A program made the translations under genes and the position numbers. This document shows, piece after piece, positions 1 through 13,404 of a DNA stretch of 64,000 bases. How positions within the stretch are numbered: position 1 is the first letter of the stretch; each line of letters opens with the position of its first letter. Source of the DNA: Pegea sp. RAD2-039 (taxonomy: Eukaryota; Chordata; Thaliacea; Salpida; Salpidae); NCBI GenBank assembly GCA_034620365.1, contig JAQGEQ010000299.1, forward strand, positions 930,001 through 994,000. Direction: 5' to 3'. A model generated the notes under the pieces. The model worked only from the letters and a program-made list of their open reading frames with translations. It was not told where the DNA came from and ran no database searches.

Positions 1-890
1 CTGGCTTTTCTTCTTTATCCTTCTTTTGTTTGTAGAGAGCGCCATTTGGAGTGATCTGCTGCAACATACCCCAATTGCTGGTGTTGATGTTAAGCGATTT
101 CATATCGCGCTCGTAATTATTCGTAAGGTGAAGATAAGGACGGCTGATGTTTTGTTTTCTTTTCGATAGCTTCTCATACAACAGATCCTTTAGGAACCGC
201 CCGTCTTACATCTGATAGACACGCCTAAACCGGCAAAGTCTTTGCTTGCGCAATATGTTGTACATTGCTGTCAGGCCAGTGTGATTCAAGACTTTTTTGG
301 TTGAGTGTTTTTACTACTACCTTAAACGTAATATACAACGAAGGCAACGAAAATGAATTGAGCTTATTTTCCTCAGTTTTCGGCAAAGTTAAAGTTTCGC
401 TGACGTACAATAGCATACCACAAACGAAGGTTTTATAGATGGCAGCTTTGGTTTTGAGACATAGCTTTGGAATCTCCCAGACTGTGAGGATAAACCATGC
501 ATATGTACCAGACGCCTCACCGATGCGGCTGTTGGTCTTGGCTTCTATTGATTATGTCATTTTGAGATGAAATAGACAAACTAAATAGTCTCTACGTCAC
601 AGCCATTGATGTTGCCTAGCTGTGGAACCTCGACTAAGATTTTTTTGTTATTTTTAGACTGTTTTTCATTCCAAATTCTATACAGGCTATTAAAAATCAG
701 TCCATCAGCATCTGTAGATCTTTTGCTGAATAAGCAACGATAACTGCGTCATCAGCAAATTTTAAATTTTTTAGAGTCAAATTTATAGGGTCTTTATAAA
801 TAGAGTATTTTTCAACAGACTTCGTGCATATGAAGTTCATTATCAGCAAAGAAACACTAAAATTGTAAGTAGGTAACAATTACAGCTTCA
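1..890 (-). mobile_element. Decayed non-LTR retrotransposon reverse transcriptase, 3' part
   Basis: Reading the minus strand, positions 879-697 encode a segment containing the reverse-transcriptase signature FADDAV followed by a polar helix, the usual motif C of LINE-type enzymes. Further downstream on the same strand, positions 416-225 encode a segment starting LLYVSETLTLPKTEENKL, which resembles the post-thumb LLYGSETW..TK..ENRL motif of endonuclease-reverse transcriptases. The two parts are in different frames and separated by stops, so the copy is dead. The composition of 1-560 is less AT-rich than the surroundings, as expected for an inserted element. The element probably continues to the left of the window. 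Its clade is not certain; an RTE or related LINE is likely. Confidence 0.6.
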
Positions 891-1721
891 ATCTTAACTA
901 TAAGCTTAGTGTTTATATATCTGGATGTAAACATTAAAAAAGAAACGTTTTTAATACTAGAAATTATTATTTTTATATCAAAAAATTTATAACTTTTGAT
1001 TAATATTTAAGTAGCTTTTCAAATAATTATTTCCTTATTATTATGTTTAAAATACCTCTTTTGTTGGGAGCCCAACTTATAATCATTTATCTTATTTTTT
1101 TTCAATAATAATGTTAACATAAGCATAGATTTTCAAACTTTAGTAATACATTAAAAGGCCTTATCTTTTCTTTAGATTTTGTTTTAGATATTTTAGTCTT
1201 AATAATTCTTTTGTACAAATCTCTTGCAAAATTGTCAAAATTTTTTGTTGGAAATTAAAAAAAGAAACAAATAATATTAAATGGTTGATATTTATATAAA
1301 TGGCTGAAATTTATGTATTATGTGAGTTCAAGGCTTTTAAGACTTTGGTTTTTTATTATGAACACTTTGATGGAAATACTTATGATTGATATTCATTTGA
1401 TGTTTATTCAATAGACATTTAAACCACACATTTAAATGAATTAAAGTTTATTCCAGTTATTCGACTTCTCTTGAATCATTTAATTATTCCAACACTATAA
1501 TAAGTAAGCAATTGGTTTTTAAGATAAAATGATTTTTAAAACTATTCAAAAAATATATATTATACATCCTATAAAATATTCTTGAAATATTGATAATAAC
1601 TTTCGACTTTCTATTATTTCTTAAACTAAAAAATATATACTTAAACGATTAATTTCTGTATACAAGATTTATATTAGTACATTTAATATAGGCTCATTAA
1701 TTTTTTGTTTGATAGTGCAGT
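891..1721. other. AT-rich intergenic stretch
   Basis: Very AT-rich DNA between the retrotransposon remnant and the first receptor copy. I see no open exon with splice signals and no RNA gene. Confidence 0.5.
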
Positions 1722-3240
1722 ATGTGTTTTATCAAATTTATTTTAATTTTGGGATTTCTTTCAAAAGTTGGTAAGTACTTGTAAAATTATAATAAAGAAT
1801 TTAACATAATAACTATACCACTAAAAATCGTTATCTGAAAAGTTAAAATGTATTATAAAAAAATTACTATGGTAAAATATATAATATTTAGTGACAATAG
1901 ATTTTTTAAATAGATAATTATAGTTTATATTTACATTTAATTAACAGACGGGTTGGGCTCTTACACTAAAATATCCGCGTTAGGAAAAAAAGCTTACTTT
2001 TTTTATCATCAAATTTATTGTACTAAAAGTGAAACAAGTCAACTATGCAAAGACTTTGGTGGAAGACTTACCATGGTCAAAAATATTATAATTCAGCATT
2101 TTATTACAAATGAAATTCAGGATTACAAAAAAATTCGTGACTTTTCTGATACTGATGGGTTTTATATTGCATTGGACCAAGTTGGGGATAATAAAAATAT
2201 CTATCAATGGAAAGACAAATCAATGTTGACATTCGCTGCCTGGTATACTAAAGAATCAAGCTCAAAAAATGAACGATGCGTTAAAATATCAACATGAAGT
2301 AATTCATATGGTCCAACTATGTTTGGTCACTGGTTCGACGTGTCATGTATTAAAAAAGCGAGGTTCATTTGCGAAAAAAGTCAATATTATTGAATTTTCT
2401 TTTCATAAAAATGATTTTATAATAAAACTTGAATTCATTTATGATTTACTCTCTCCTTCTAAAAACTGTAAATATTGTGTGTTTGCCAACAATACCTTAA
2501 ATAATAGAATTTGGAGACAGTTGGTTGTCTGAGTCAGTGTCTCATATAAAAGATAAACCTCACGAAGAAACGTGTACTGTTATAGGAGTTGATAGTTCCA
2601 AAGTTAAATGGATGAAATTATGGATAAAATTGATACATTTAAAAGTTTCTTAACCAAACTTATCATCTTTCAGAAATGGTGTTCCTGTGCTATTTTCAAC
2701 TGATGAAAGAGTGCATCAAATAATTTTCATAAAAATATTTCACTGATAGCAACTATTGTGGTTAAGAACCCAACTCTAGCGGATGAAGGTAAGTACTTAA
2801 TTTAATTTAAGTTATTTAATATCTAGAATAAAAAATAATTAATTTAAGATTCCTATAAAGAAGTTTAAAAGGGAATTGAAGAACAAGCAATTTCGCTCGC
2901 CCTAATTATTGGTTTAATTTCTGTGTATTTCTCAAGAAAAAAAAATACAGAAGAGGTGATCGGATTTTTGTTCTTTAAGTTTATAAAAGCTTTCTAATTA
3001 AATTTTAAAAAAATTATGTTTAAACATCTTGTTGATTGCTGCTTTTCTCAAAATAGGCAAATATGAAGAGTGAAAAAAGTACTACAAAGCCACAAAAAAC
3101 AAACTTATTTTGATTTTAATAATTCCTTATAACCATTTAATATCATACTAGATTGATAAACTTTTTATATTCTTTAGAAGCAAAAACCTTCAGAAAAAGA
3201 AAAATTTCAAAAGTGGTCAAAATGAAAAAGTATTATGACT
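1722..3240 (+). pseudogene. Decayed CTLD-Ig-TM receptor copy (gene A)
   Basis: Exon 1 (1722-1770) encodes a hydrophobic leader starting MCFIKFILILGFL, very like the leader of gene C. Exon 2 (from 1948) encodes a C-type lectin domain with the expected Cys and Trp framework, but an in-frame TGA at 2295-2297 cuts it. The same frame then resumes with FGHWFDVSC and RFICE, the normal end of the fold. An Ig half-exon follows at about 2508 (GDSWLSES, then EETCTVIG and KVKW) with no clear donor, and the second Ig half at about 2672 has a frameshift after the RNGVPV start. A membrane-like segment (SLALIIGLISVYF) is at about 2870-2950, and basic tail codons lie near 3180-3225. At least two independent lesions make this a pseudogene; read-through or re-annotation by splicing is less likely. 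Confidence 0.75.
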
Positions 3241-4209
3241 ATCTGAATCGATTTTTTGGTTAAATACCTGCTATTAAACATATTCTTATTATCTGTTGTA
3301 AGTTGATTGTCTTATATAATTCTTAAATCCCTTTTCTATTAATTAATTATTAAATAATCTTTCAGTATGTTATAGAGGATCTTAAGTAAAAAACAAATTT
3401 ACGTTCAAACTTCAAGAATAATTAAACTGCAAATTAAATTTTGTGATAATGTGAATCTAAATTTGATCATTTATTAACCAAATTTATTAATCTTTTTTGT
3501 ATATGAATAACTTTATATTTCTACTCTTCTACTACTAACTTAATTGTGGCTAGTGTATTTATAATATAACGATTATCTGTAAAAGTGTGGACGAAGAGTA
3601 GTTTCTGTTTATAAACAGATGTGTAAATGATAATTTAAATTTTATTTTTTAATAAATGATATCATAAGTGCGTAATGAACAGAGCATTTTAGTATATGCC
3701 TGCTTACAGCTTGTATAGATGACAAGTTCATAGATGATTAGTAAAACATTTGTTCTTAATACTATAAAAAGGTGTTTCATATTAGGTTGAAATAATTAAT
3801 TTAAATCATAAAACAAACAAACTTTAATTAATTGAGATAATCAAAGTCTTATACAGTGTGACTGGTGCAAAAGTAAGTTGGTGGGTTTGATTAGTAGTAA
3901 TTTTATATTTAAAAATAATTGCAGTCAACTTTTATTAAAAATGATCCTCATTTTTTCACAATGAATAATTTACTAGATTCATATTAATTTACTGAATATA
4001 TAAAAAACATTAACTATTTATGATATCTGCAAAAGTTAAAAAAAATAATGACGAAAAGAAATATTTTAGCAAACTTTTTTTAAACTTATTCATTTACAAA
4101 TAAAAATGTTATTGAAGACCTTGTTTTAGGCATATCAGTTTATCTTTTTTACTTATTCCAATATTAAGATTCAAATATATTTTCCAAATATCTTCTTTTA
4201 CTACATAGA
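3241..4209. other. AT-rich intergenic stretch
   Basis: No exon, RNA gene or clear repeat was recognised between the receptor pseudogene and the retrotransposon fossil. Confidence 0.45.
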
Positions 4210-5640
4210 AGCAACATTAATAAAAAAAAAACATTTGATGGATCACCATTTAAAATCGGATGTCCAACATGGCTTTATGAAACGGAGATCTTTCCCGACT
4301 CAGCATCTCTCTTTTATAATTAGATTACAGTCCATTATGAAAGTAATACTCCTTGTGACACGATATATCTCGATTTTGCTAAAGCTTTTGATTCTGTCCC
4401 ACACAACAAGCTGTCTTGTTTTACAAAATTTAACAACCATCATCTTAAAGTAAATTAAAGATTAGTTATCAGGTAGAATCCAACAAACTCGTGTTAAAAG
4501 ATCTTTACCTACTCTTAGTCAAGCGACCAGTGGCGCTCCTCAGGGTTCTGTTCTGTACCCCCTTCTCTTTTTACTTTTGATTGAAGACCTCATCAGAAGA
4601 CTAGTAGCACTAAATGATGCCAGTGTGTTCGTGTATGCATATGACATAAAGCTATTATCTTGTAAAATTTCAAACTACACTACACACTGTAGAAAACTTG
4701 TCTATGAGTTGGCAGCTTATAATCCAGCCCGCAAAGTCTGAACTTATAACTTTTTGTTGTAAACCAGCTGCAAATTCATTAAACCAATAATCTATCAATG
4801 TAATTATTATTCAACGAACATATTCGGTCCTTGACCTTGGCATTATCCTATCATCTGACTTTAAATGGCACAATTATGTTTCCAAAATCTTTGCAAAATC
4901 AATCAACCCTGCCTACCTTATTATAAAGATTTTTAATTCTAAGGATCCATACTTCTTTATCAATCTCTTCAAATTGTATATACGTCAATTTCTTGAATGC
5001 AATGTCAGTGCATGGATGCTATAACAAGTTGGTGATATAAAAAATTCGAATATGTTTAGGCAACATTTACATGATTGGTATGCAGAAAACGTAATATTAA
5101 ATATGATAATTAAAAACATCGTCTTAGCCCCTTAAACTTAAATACTTTGGAAACTCGACGGATTAAATACGACTTATTTCTTATTTTTAAAGTTATCCAA
5201 AATTCAGTTGACCTTCAATTCGATGATTTCTTTTCCATTAGTCCTTCCCTCAAGTTATATTAACTCAGACGACACACATTACATCTTAATAAGCCCATAT
5301 CACCTGGTACGTTGGTCAGAGCAAGTTTTTTTCTCATACCGCACAATTAGTACTTGGAACTAGCTGCCATCAGAAATTGTAATGTCAAGCAGAAGTTGAA
5401 CCGTTATTATATTGCCAACACTGCCATTTCTAAACTGTGATTTTTCGTTAATTTTTATATTATTAGCATTCTATGTAATTGTTCACTGTTATATGATTTG
5501 AGGACTACTGAAATGCCATGTGTTGCATCTTTTGCTTTTTACATTTCTAACTTAATAGGTATTATTCGCGAGAAGTGTGTTAGCGGAGTTGCTCTCTTCT
5601 GACGCTCTTCTTCGCATTTATTGTAATGAATAAAAGCAAA
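4210..5640 (+). mobile_element. Fossil of a CR1/Jockey-like non-LTR retrotransposon (RT to 3' end)
   Basis: Conceptual translation across shifting frames gives classic reverse-transcriptase landmarks in order: LDFAKAFDSVPHNKL near 4370-4415, SGAPQGSVLYPLLFLL near 4530-4580, a degenerate catalytic box VFVYAYDIKLLS near 4625-4665 (normally YADD), and the C-terminal SFFSYRTISTWN..LPSEI near 5315-5380. The final codons before 5630 resemble the ends of CR1-type ORF2 proteins. Stops and frameshifts occur throughout and the catalytic aspartate pair is altered, so it is inactive. The 5' part of the element, including the endonuclease, is missing, which is the usual 5'-truncated LINE insertion. It separates the receptor pseudogene from gene B. 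Confidence 0.8.
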
Positions 5641-6143
5641 CAGATATAGCGGACACATTACTCATATTAGAAATTCGGAAAACAACACCACTTCGAAATA
5701 CTACGAAGTTTGTGCTTTCGCTTAAATAGCAAAAAAGGGTTTCTTTTAATTATTCAAAATTATTATGCTTTGTTTTCGAACAAAAAATTTTTTCAATACC
5801 TGTTTATTTATGGAAAAAATTATTTCACTTTCAATATTTGTCTTGTTAATTAAATTTATCCTAAAATGTTTTGAAATATCAAAGCTGAAACATCTTTAAA
5901 GTTACTTGGCAACGAGCACAGCCATGTGCTTTTAACCAAGATTTATTGCAAGCAGATCATAAATAATTTTCTTTTAGAATTTTGTCATTCTAAATTCTAC
6001 AGATTGATTTGTTTTTAGGAACGATTAGGGGGAAAAATAAAAGTATTAATATAAATTTTTAAAGCAAAATGTTGCTTCATTAACTTTTGGGAATAATCTA
6101 AACAAAAAGTTTGTCCATCTCTAAAAAATCTTGCAGATTAAGT
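5641..6143. other. 5' flank of gene B
   Basis: AT-rich DNA holding the presumed promoter of gene B. No TATA box or other element stands out from the AT background. Confidence 0.35.
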
Positions 6144-7508
6144 ATGCTTCTCATTAAAGCTTTTATAATTTTAATTATTCAAGCTTTTTTAATAGTGGGC
6201 AAGTATTGGAAACGTTACTGTTTGAATAGAAATGTATAATAAAAATTTTATTTGTTTTAAAAAGATGTAGAATGTTAAATAAATGTTTGCATTCAGCAAA
6301 TTAAATTTATTTAAAACATTTTTTAATCCATTTTACTTATTGATCTTCATATTTATTTATTAGATGGACTTGGCCCTAAATCTAGAGTAACATTTTTTAG
6401 AAACAAAGTTTTCACTTTTCATGCTGATGGGCTTTATACGAATGATGAAGCAAAAGCTATTTGCGAAAAATATGGAGGAAATCTTTGTATGCTTAAAGAT
6501 GCTCCGACACATATGTTTGTTGAAGGAGTCCTAAAAGAATATATGATGAAAGAAGCATCAATTTATGATAATGGATTTTTTATTGGATTACATCAAGTTG
6601 GTAAAGATAATTCAAAATGGAGATGGAGTGACGGTGAAGAGATGTGGTTTAATAACTTTATATTTAAGGAACCAAACGATCCATCACAAACTTGCGTTTT
6701 TGTCTCAGTAAGTACAAAAAAAATATCAGGGATTATGTCTTTTGGATTTTGGGCAGATCATTTTTGTGATACTAAATTGAGATTCATTTGCCAGAATGGT
6801 AAAGCTCTTCTTAGTTATATATAAATTTATGCCAATATATAAATCTTAATTGTTTAATATTATTCATAATGGTTGTATACTTTCTTATGTAAATTAAGAG
6901 ACTTTTTCTTAACCTTTAGACTTTGGAAGTAGTTTTGTCACAGAGAAAGCGATAAATGTAGAAGGAGACGAAGAACAAGTTGATTGCACTATTGTAGGGG
7001 ATGCAAAATATTCAGTTAATTGGAAAAAGTTAAATAAAACTGATTTTTGAGTTTAGAATTAATTTATTAATTTAAACTCATGTTTTTTAGAAATGGCGTC
7101 TTGGTTTCTGGATTATCTGAAGAAAGATTGTATCAGAAATACAAAGTGAAAGATAGTATGAGAACATCGACTATTGTGTTTGTAGATCCATTGAAATCTG
7201 ATGGAGGTGTTTATATATGTGTAGCCGAGTATGAAAAATCTACACATTTAGAAAAGCATCAACTTACTGTAAACAGTTAGTTTGTTTTGTATTTTAATGT
7301 AGCCGTTTTAAAATTGAATAAAATGATTTTAAAACTGTTTCTTTTATCTCTTGACTATTTTTTTTCTATTTTAGTTAAAAAAGAAGCGGTAGTAGTAGAA
7401 GAAAAAGAACCTGGAAAAGGGCTCTCGATTGTAGTTTATATAGCATTAGGATCAATTTTGCTCTGTTTAGTTATTTGCTTTATCCATTATATTTGCTTTA
7501 GTAAATAG
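6144..7508 (+). CDS. CTLD-Ig single-pass membrane receptor (gene B), 305 aa
   Basis: Five exons: 6144-6198, 6364-6798, 6920-7028, 7091-7275, 7375-7508, all in consistent phase. Exon 1 encodes a hydrophobic signal peptide (MLLIKAFIILIIQAFLIVG); its intron starts with GC rather than GT. Exon 2 encodes one C-type lectin domain (about residues 20-163) with the EPN triplet and a WAD box before the penultimate Cys, the arrangement of mannose-type calcium-binding lectins. Exons 3-4 encode one Ig domain (CTIVG...W and GVYICVA). Exon 5 encodes an acidic/basic stalk, a membrane helix (LSIVVYIALGSILLCLVICF) and a tail of only a few residues ending FSK. No signalling motif is visible. The compact architecture is shared with the pseudogene upstream. 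Ligand and role are unknown; carbohydrate recognition at the cell surface is inferred from the fold. Confidence 0.85.
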
Positions 7509-8591
7509 ATATTGTATATCTAATTTTATTTGAGACCTATAAAGTAAAATGCGCTTTTATATTATCCATTGTGCTTTATTTGACTTATTCTTTACACTTA
7601 TTAACTGTTATTAAAATGGTAAATAAATAAATATAGTATGATAAAGCACATTTGATATTTATAAATGAAAAAACATTTTTCACAAAGAAAGTTTAACATC
7701 AAAATAAATTGCATCATGATTAAATCTAGACTTTTAGTAAAAGTTCAAGTGCGCTAAGCTTTAAAACAGACCAAAACAACTTGGTAGCTGTCTAGCTAAG
7801 AAATTATAACAAAATAAATTGAATGATAGAAACACTTTAGTAAAGGTTTAGTTTACTATAAATTGAGAATAAGTGAGAAGCCATTAAGCAGCTAACCACT
7901 AAAACCAAAAGACTCAGTAAACGTCTTCAAATGGTTTTCCACCCAGACTTACCTTATTCCTCCTGTTTTCTAACCTATTACATTATCACAGCCAAAAGTA
8001 AATTGACACAGCAAATTTTGTGATAACTATTCAGGACATTTATTTTGAAGTGAATAATTATAAGTAAATAAATAGTGTTCAATTTAAAGAGCAGTTGTCT
8101 GATTGTTTTTTACAGCTTTTATTATGTAAGCTTCATCAGATTTTACACATTAACTAATAAGATGGATGTAAATTCTGCTGTCAGCTTGAAGTTAATTAAC
8201 AATTTAGTAAAAATTGCAGTTACTCAGGTAAATGGTGGTTTTAATAGAATTGAATATACAATATAACTGAAAGTTCTGTTTTATAAGGAATTAATTAACT
8301 TACAACCAATAGTAAACTCATAAACTAAGTTTCAAAGTTATTAATTATCTCGTTTATTTTCAAGTGAAAAACTTAACACGATTTACCACGATAAAATAAT
8401 TGTTAACTTTCATTTATTACACAATAACTGTTTCAACTTGATCAACTAAACCATCTTACAATTGGTAACCAACAAATAAGTTAGATTAATTCGTTCATTA
8501 ACATTTTCAAACAGTAAGGTCTTCTAAAATCAAATAAAAAATATTTATTACTTTTTCAATTCTTTCATTTTTTAAACTTTTTTATCACTTG
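7509..8591. other. Convergent 3' flank between genes B and C
   Basis: Apart from polyadenylation-like hexamers for both genes (AATAAA at 7622 on the plus strand; its complement at 8544-8549 for gene C), no exon or RNA gene is seen. Confidence 0.4.
7622..7627 (+). terminator. Polyadenylation signal of gene B
   Basis: AATAAA about 115 bases after the stop codon of gene B, overlapped by another AATAAA. It is the first such hexamer downstream, but the region is AT-rich, so chance occurrence is possible. Confidence 0.45.
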
Positions 8592-10916
8592 TTATAAAAT
8601 CGTAAGGAAACCCAAACTAGTAATTAGAACAAGTGCTACCAATGCTAACAATATATACATGAATATTGGTATCCCAGTACTATCATCAACTACTTCATCT
8701 TCTTTCTGGCATTCAAAATCTTCGCTTTTCTTTCCATAAATGCCTTTGCAGCATTCCAGAAGTATATGGCCTCTGTATGTGAATCCTCCAGTTTTAGTTT
8801 TAAATTCTAAACTTTCACTGTTTTCTTTAAATCTAAACTTTTCACTATATTCTCTACTGGTACTTGTTGAATCATCTGTTTCAGATAGCCTTACCTGAGT
8901 TGACAAAATAATATGAATAACTTTTATTTGAATTGATTTATCAACAAGAAAACTTGAAATAGATTTAGCGATTGAATATTATTAAAAAAAATAATTTTTA
9001 CTAAAAAGTAATTGAAACTTTTAAAAAATCTCTATTTCCCTTGAACTTATATTATGAATAGACTAGGTAGATAAGGGAACATTTTTTTAGGTATAAAAAT
9101 GTTTTGAAATACTGAAGCACATATAAAATTAAAAACTGAGCAAGTTATCATTTTATGTGATCACAAAGCTAGAAAGCCAATTTAATAGTTTTATCTAAAA
9201 ACATTTTATAAAGAATCTAATAGTATCAGATAAGAAATACTTAAGATTAAAAACAATTTTTTTGTAAAATTATTAACATAGTGTATAAACTCAAATGATA
9301 GGCTTCAAAAAGATTAGAGAAGTAAGCAGATAGATGATGCAACCAAAATTTATAATGGAATACTGCACTCAAAGTACAAATTAAAAATACCCTAAATAAC
9401 TAAGCAGTAAACAATAAGATTATCAAAATTTAATAGTTATTCAGATATAGAAACAAATGTTGAAACAAAAAAATAGCATACATGAATTCGGTCAATTGAA
9501 ATGCCTTCAACAGCTTTTGGTAAAGTATAATCTACAACACAAACTCCATCTTTAATCACTGCTTTTACCACCTCTACGGCACTGGAAAGTATTTCTATTT
9601 CTAAATAAATTAAGAAACAAATTATTAAGCATTACATTTTAGTATATTAACTACTTATGTTTATTAAAACAGATTAATTTAACTCTAAAAGTTATAAGTT
9701 TAAGAGTATTTTACAAATGTAGAAACTCTTAACATACAAACATTTTCTTTAAGAAAGTTTAATAAACTAACTTTCGACTGTGACTTTATGACTTTTTACA
9801 AAAACAATTTTTGAAACAGTTTCTTTTTTTTCAATGACACATGAATAAAAACCTTTATCAGTGAGGCTTGCATCTGCAAACACAATAGTTGATGTCCTGA
9901 TAATATCTTTTTCGACATTGTATTTTTGATAGACAGCTTTATCCGTGAACGCAGGAATCAACAAATCATTTCTGAAAGAAAATAAAAGTTTGCATTAACA
10001 AAATGTTTTGGGACAGCTTCTAACTTTTTCCATCTCGCTGTATATCTTCCACTTCCTACAACAGTGCAAATGATACTTTCTCCGTTGCTATCAAGAGTTA
10101 TAGCCTTCTTTGAAATGAAACTACTTCCAAAATCTGTATATTTGAGGTATTGCTATTAAACAAACTTTTTTCCAATTTTCACGAATGACTTTATCATTCA
10201 AAGTTATAATTTCTTGAAAAAAAAATTATATAAAGTTTTCTATCAAGTTAAAACTAATAACAACAATTTACCATTTTGACAAACAAAACTTTTTTTAAGT
10301 TTACAATTACAATCAGACCAAAACCCAAATGGAATAGGATAACTGGAAGTTGTTAATTCAATCGCAACACAACGATCAGAAACTTTATTTGGTTCTGAGT
10401 AATACCAATTCTCATAATAAAGTTCTTTATTATCAGACCATTTCCATTTCGATAAATCATTACCAACTTGATAAAGTCCAATATAAAATTTGTTAATACT
10501 TTCAGATGGTTTTTTATCTATTTTGTAATAAACCAGTTTACTAGCTATAAATTCTTGAACTCGCATATTTTTGACGTGAGCGAGAAATCCTTCGTATTTT
10601 TTACATTCTGCTTCAGCTTCATCTGCAGTCAAGCGATGATCATTATAAAACGATAAAGCTGTTTTTCTAAACGTGGTTACTCTGGATTTTGGATCAAATG
10701 CATCTAAAAATTATATTCAGATTAATAAATACATTAGAAGTACTTAATAAAAACGATTTCAAATAACTCTTTTAACTTTATTAAAAACAAAAAGTATATA
10801 TTGTCAGGTAACTTATAGTTATAATTTAAGTAAAATTTTTCATAATAAAAATTTTACAATTACTTGCCAACTTTAAAGAGAAATCCAACAATTGCAAAAA
10901 CCTTAAATATATACAT
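8592..10916 (-). CDS. CTLD-Ig-FN3 single-pass membrane receptor (gene C), 403 aa
   Basis: Six exons on the minus strand: 10916-10868, 10703-10272, 10133-10025, 9971-9772, 9600-9482, 8894-8592; all phases agree. Exon 1 encodes a signal peptide (MYIFKVFAIVGFLFKVG) and its intron has a GC donor, as in gene B. Exon 2 is a C-type lectin domain with an EPN triplet and WSD box. Exons 3-4 form one Ig domain (SIICTVVG...RW and GFYSCVI). Exons 5-6 encode one FN3-like domain homologous to the second FN3 of genes D-F, keeping its conserved cysteines (GVCVVDYTLP, LLECC, FECQ), then a membrane helix (IPIFMYILLALVALVLITS) fused into the same exon and almost no cytoplasmic tail (GFLTIL). The second Ig, module X and the first FN3 of its larger relatives are absent. 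It is transcribed away from gene D. Confidence 0.85.
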
Positions 10917-13404
10917 ACTTCACTGTTTTACTTAAACACACTATATAAAAAAATGGTAAAATTATTGTTGGATTTATAACTCTAAACTACAGATTGAAAA
11001 CAAATTGTTGATCAGCTAATGTTAACTTATCATTTTAACAGTAAGAAAATAATAATAAAAATAGTTAAGCAATGTTTAAGCAATATTTCAATCTTTTTTT
11101 GAGATTTATAAAAAATGATTTCAAATTGGTTTAAATTAATTTTTAAGCTGAAAATCAATAAAGGTAAAAGATATTTGTTTATTTTACTGCTATACTTGAA
11201 CAGCAGTAAAATATTAGCAACAAAAAGCTCACAACAAAATATTATTATATCTACCTAAATAGAGTTTGTTAAAAAATAATCTAGGGCAGAAAGAAATATA
11301 GAAATCGGATATTTACAAACAATATTTCAACACCTATGTAAATATCCTAAGAAGTTTGTTAGGGTTCTTTATTGGCTATAAACTAAGTGATGCCGTTAAC
11401 AATTTTGTTAAATATTTTGCTTGCACAATTACCATTTTCAACATTTTTTAAAGTTTTTTATTACTGTAATAGCAGTTAAGAAATAAAATGAAAATAAATA
11501 AACAAAATTTTAACAGCGAGAATTGAATAATGAACAAAGTAACTATATAACGTAGAAGTTAGTAGATTTTATTTATAAAATAAAAGTTTTATCAGTTACT
11601 TAGTAACAATAAAAAGTCCTTGAGATTTATATACAGTTATTTCAGAAATACACAAAATTGAGAAAAGTAACTTCTTTATAATGATGATATTCAAACTTCT
11701 ATAAAAAATCAAAGTAAGGAGTTAAATTTCAACATTTTAGCTATCTATAATTGAGATTGTTTGTACTAATTCTGTAATTTAAAAGTGAAAGAGCGAATAC
11801 AAATTTATTCAGTTAAAATTATCAACAAAATAATTGAATATAAGATTATTTTATATGGTAATTATCATTTTTCAATTTACTTTATCCATCAAAAATGCAT
11901 TTACTAAATCAACATTTTAAATAAAAATAAGATAAAAATTTTAGCAACAAAAAACTAATTGTATAATTAAATTATTTAAAGTTGTGATTAATTCTTCAGT
12001 TTACCAAGATAATTAAAGTTTAGTGCAATTATTGCTGATATACATATTTTCAAAATTATGACTTATAAATAGCGAGAATGTTTACCACAATAGCTAAAAA
12101 CCACGCTACTGAATAATATATTTAATTTATAAAAATTAAAGATATGGAGAACTAGTGGCATGAATACTTTTTTAAAATTATGCTTCTTTTTGGTTTTTCT
12201 AACTTCTATAAAATTAATTACACTTATAGTATGAAAATTTATGTCAGTAAATACAGAGTTTACTAGAACGCGTTCTTCTTGATTGCTTAGTATAACTTTA
12301 TCAAAAAGTAGTCAAAATTTTATTTTGCTTTCTCATCTTGAACACACTTTTTGTATGGCTTTTAAAGCAATAGTCTAAAAATATATTATTTTTATTTCAT
12401 ACAAATAGCTCCCAAAAAAAGTAGTGAATAAGTAAACAAAATTTCACTCATACTTTTGATCGAAATTAAACATTTTATAGATTAGTTTTTTTTTATCTTT
12501 TGTTTATTTGGTGAGAAATTCAACGGCAAATGGAATTAAATGAACATTTTACCAATTGTTTGTACTTACAAAGTTGTTTAATACTAACTGTAAAACATAC
12601 TTACTGTTACTAAGGCAACTTTGATAAGCTAAATATCATTAACAAATCGATTAGTTTGTTTATATTTATATACTTATTCTCTGCAAAGATTTGTTTTTCT
12701 TTATTTGACATATATATCTTTATATTACGATAAAAACAAATATTGTGAACAAATTTGTTTACATTAGTTTTAAATTAAAGATTTTTTTTATCTAAAAAAA
12801 AATGAGAAAAATCTTATTTTTTATGTATTAAATATCATCAAATTGATTAAGAAGACTTTTAGCTTAAAAAAAATAGATACTTACTTTTTTCTGGCATTAT
12901 AAATATTCACTTTTTTTGACATCTAAAAACATAATTAAATGTTTAGACTTAAGTTTGTCTTTTTAATTACTAGCATTTAATAATTTTACAATTGCTGTAA
13001 TTTAAAACTTTACTTATTTTTTTTTGAAAATTTTTAATGATCTGTTTCTTCAGTAGAATTAATCTAGATGATTATTTTTTTAATAGAAAAGTTATCTTTT
13101 AAAAGCTGTTGGAAAAACTGAAAGTTAACTTTTAAAAGAGTTTTTAGAAATTTTCTTTATCTATTTTATTTGATGCAAATAATAAAATTAGCAGTGCTTA
13201 TAAGAAACATAGAAAAATTTTAAAAGTATTACAGTTTAGCATAATTTTGTAGTAAAATTTCTTTTCTTTTGGTTAAGATACTAACTTAATCTTATAGTAA
13301 CGTCAAATAATAAAGAAATCTGATTTCAATAAATATATTGCCTGATTTTAAATCTTCCAATAAATTTCTATAATTTCCTTAAAGAGATTCATAAGTTTCA
13401 ACAG
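10917..13404. other. 2.5-kb intergenic region between divergent genes C and D
   Basis: The start codons of genes C and D face away from each other across this AT-rich stretch, so both promoters should lie here. I found no exon, RNA gene or clear repeat. Confidence 0.4.

Noticed and set aside
2269..2532. 87-codon open frame after the stop in gene A
   Set aside because: It is out of frame with the lectin homology; the true frame continues across the TGA with the normal lectin ending, so this frame is spurious.
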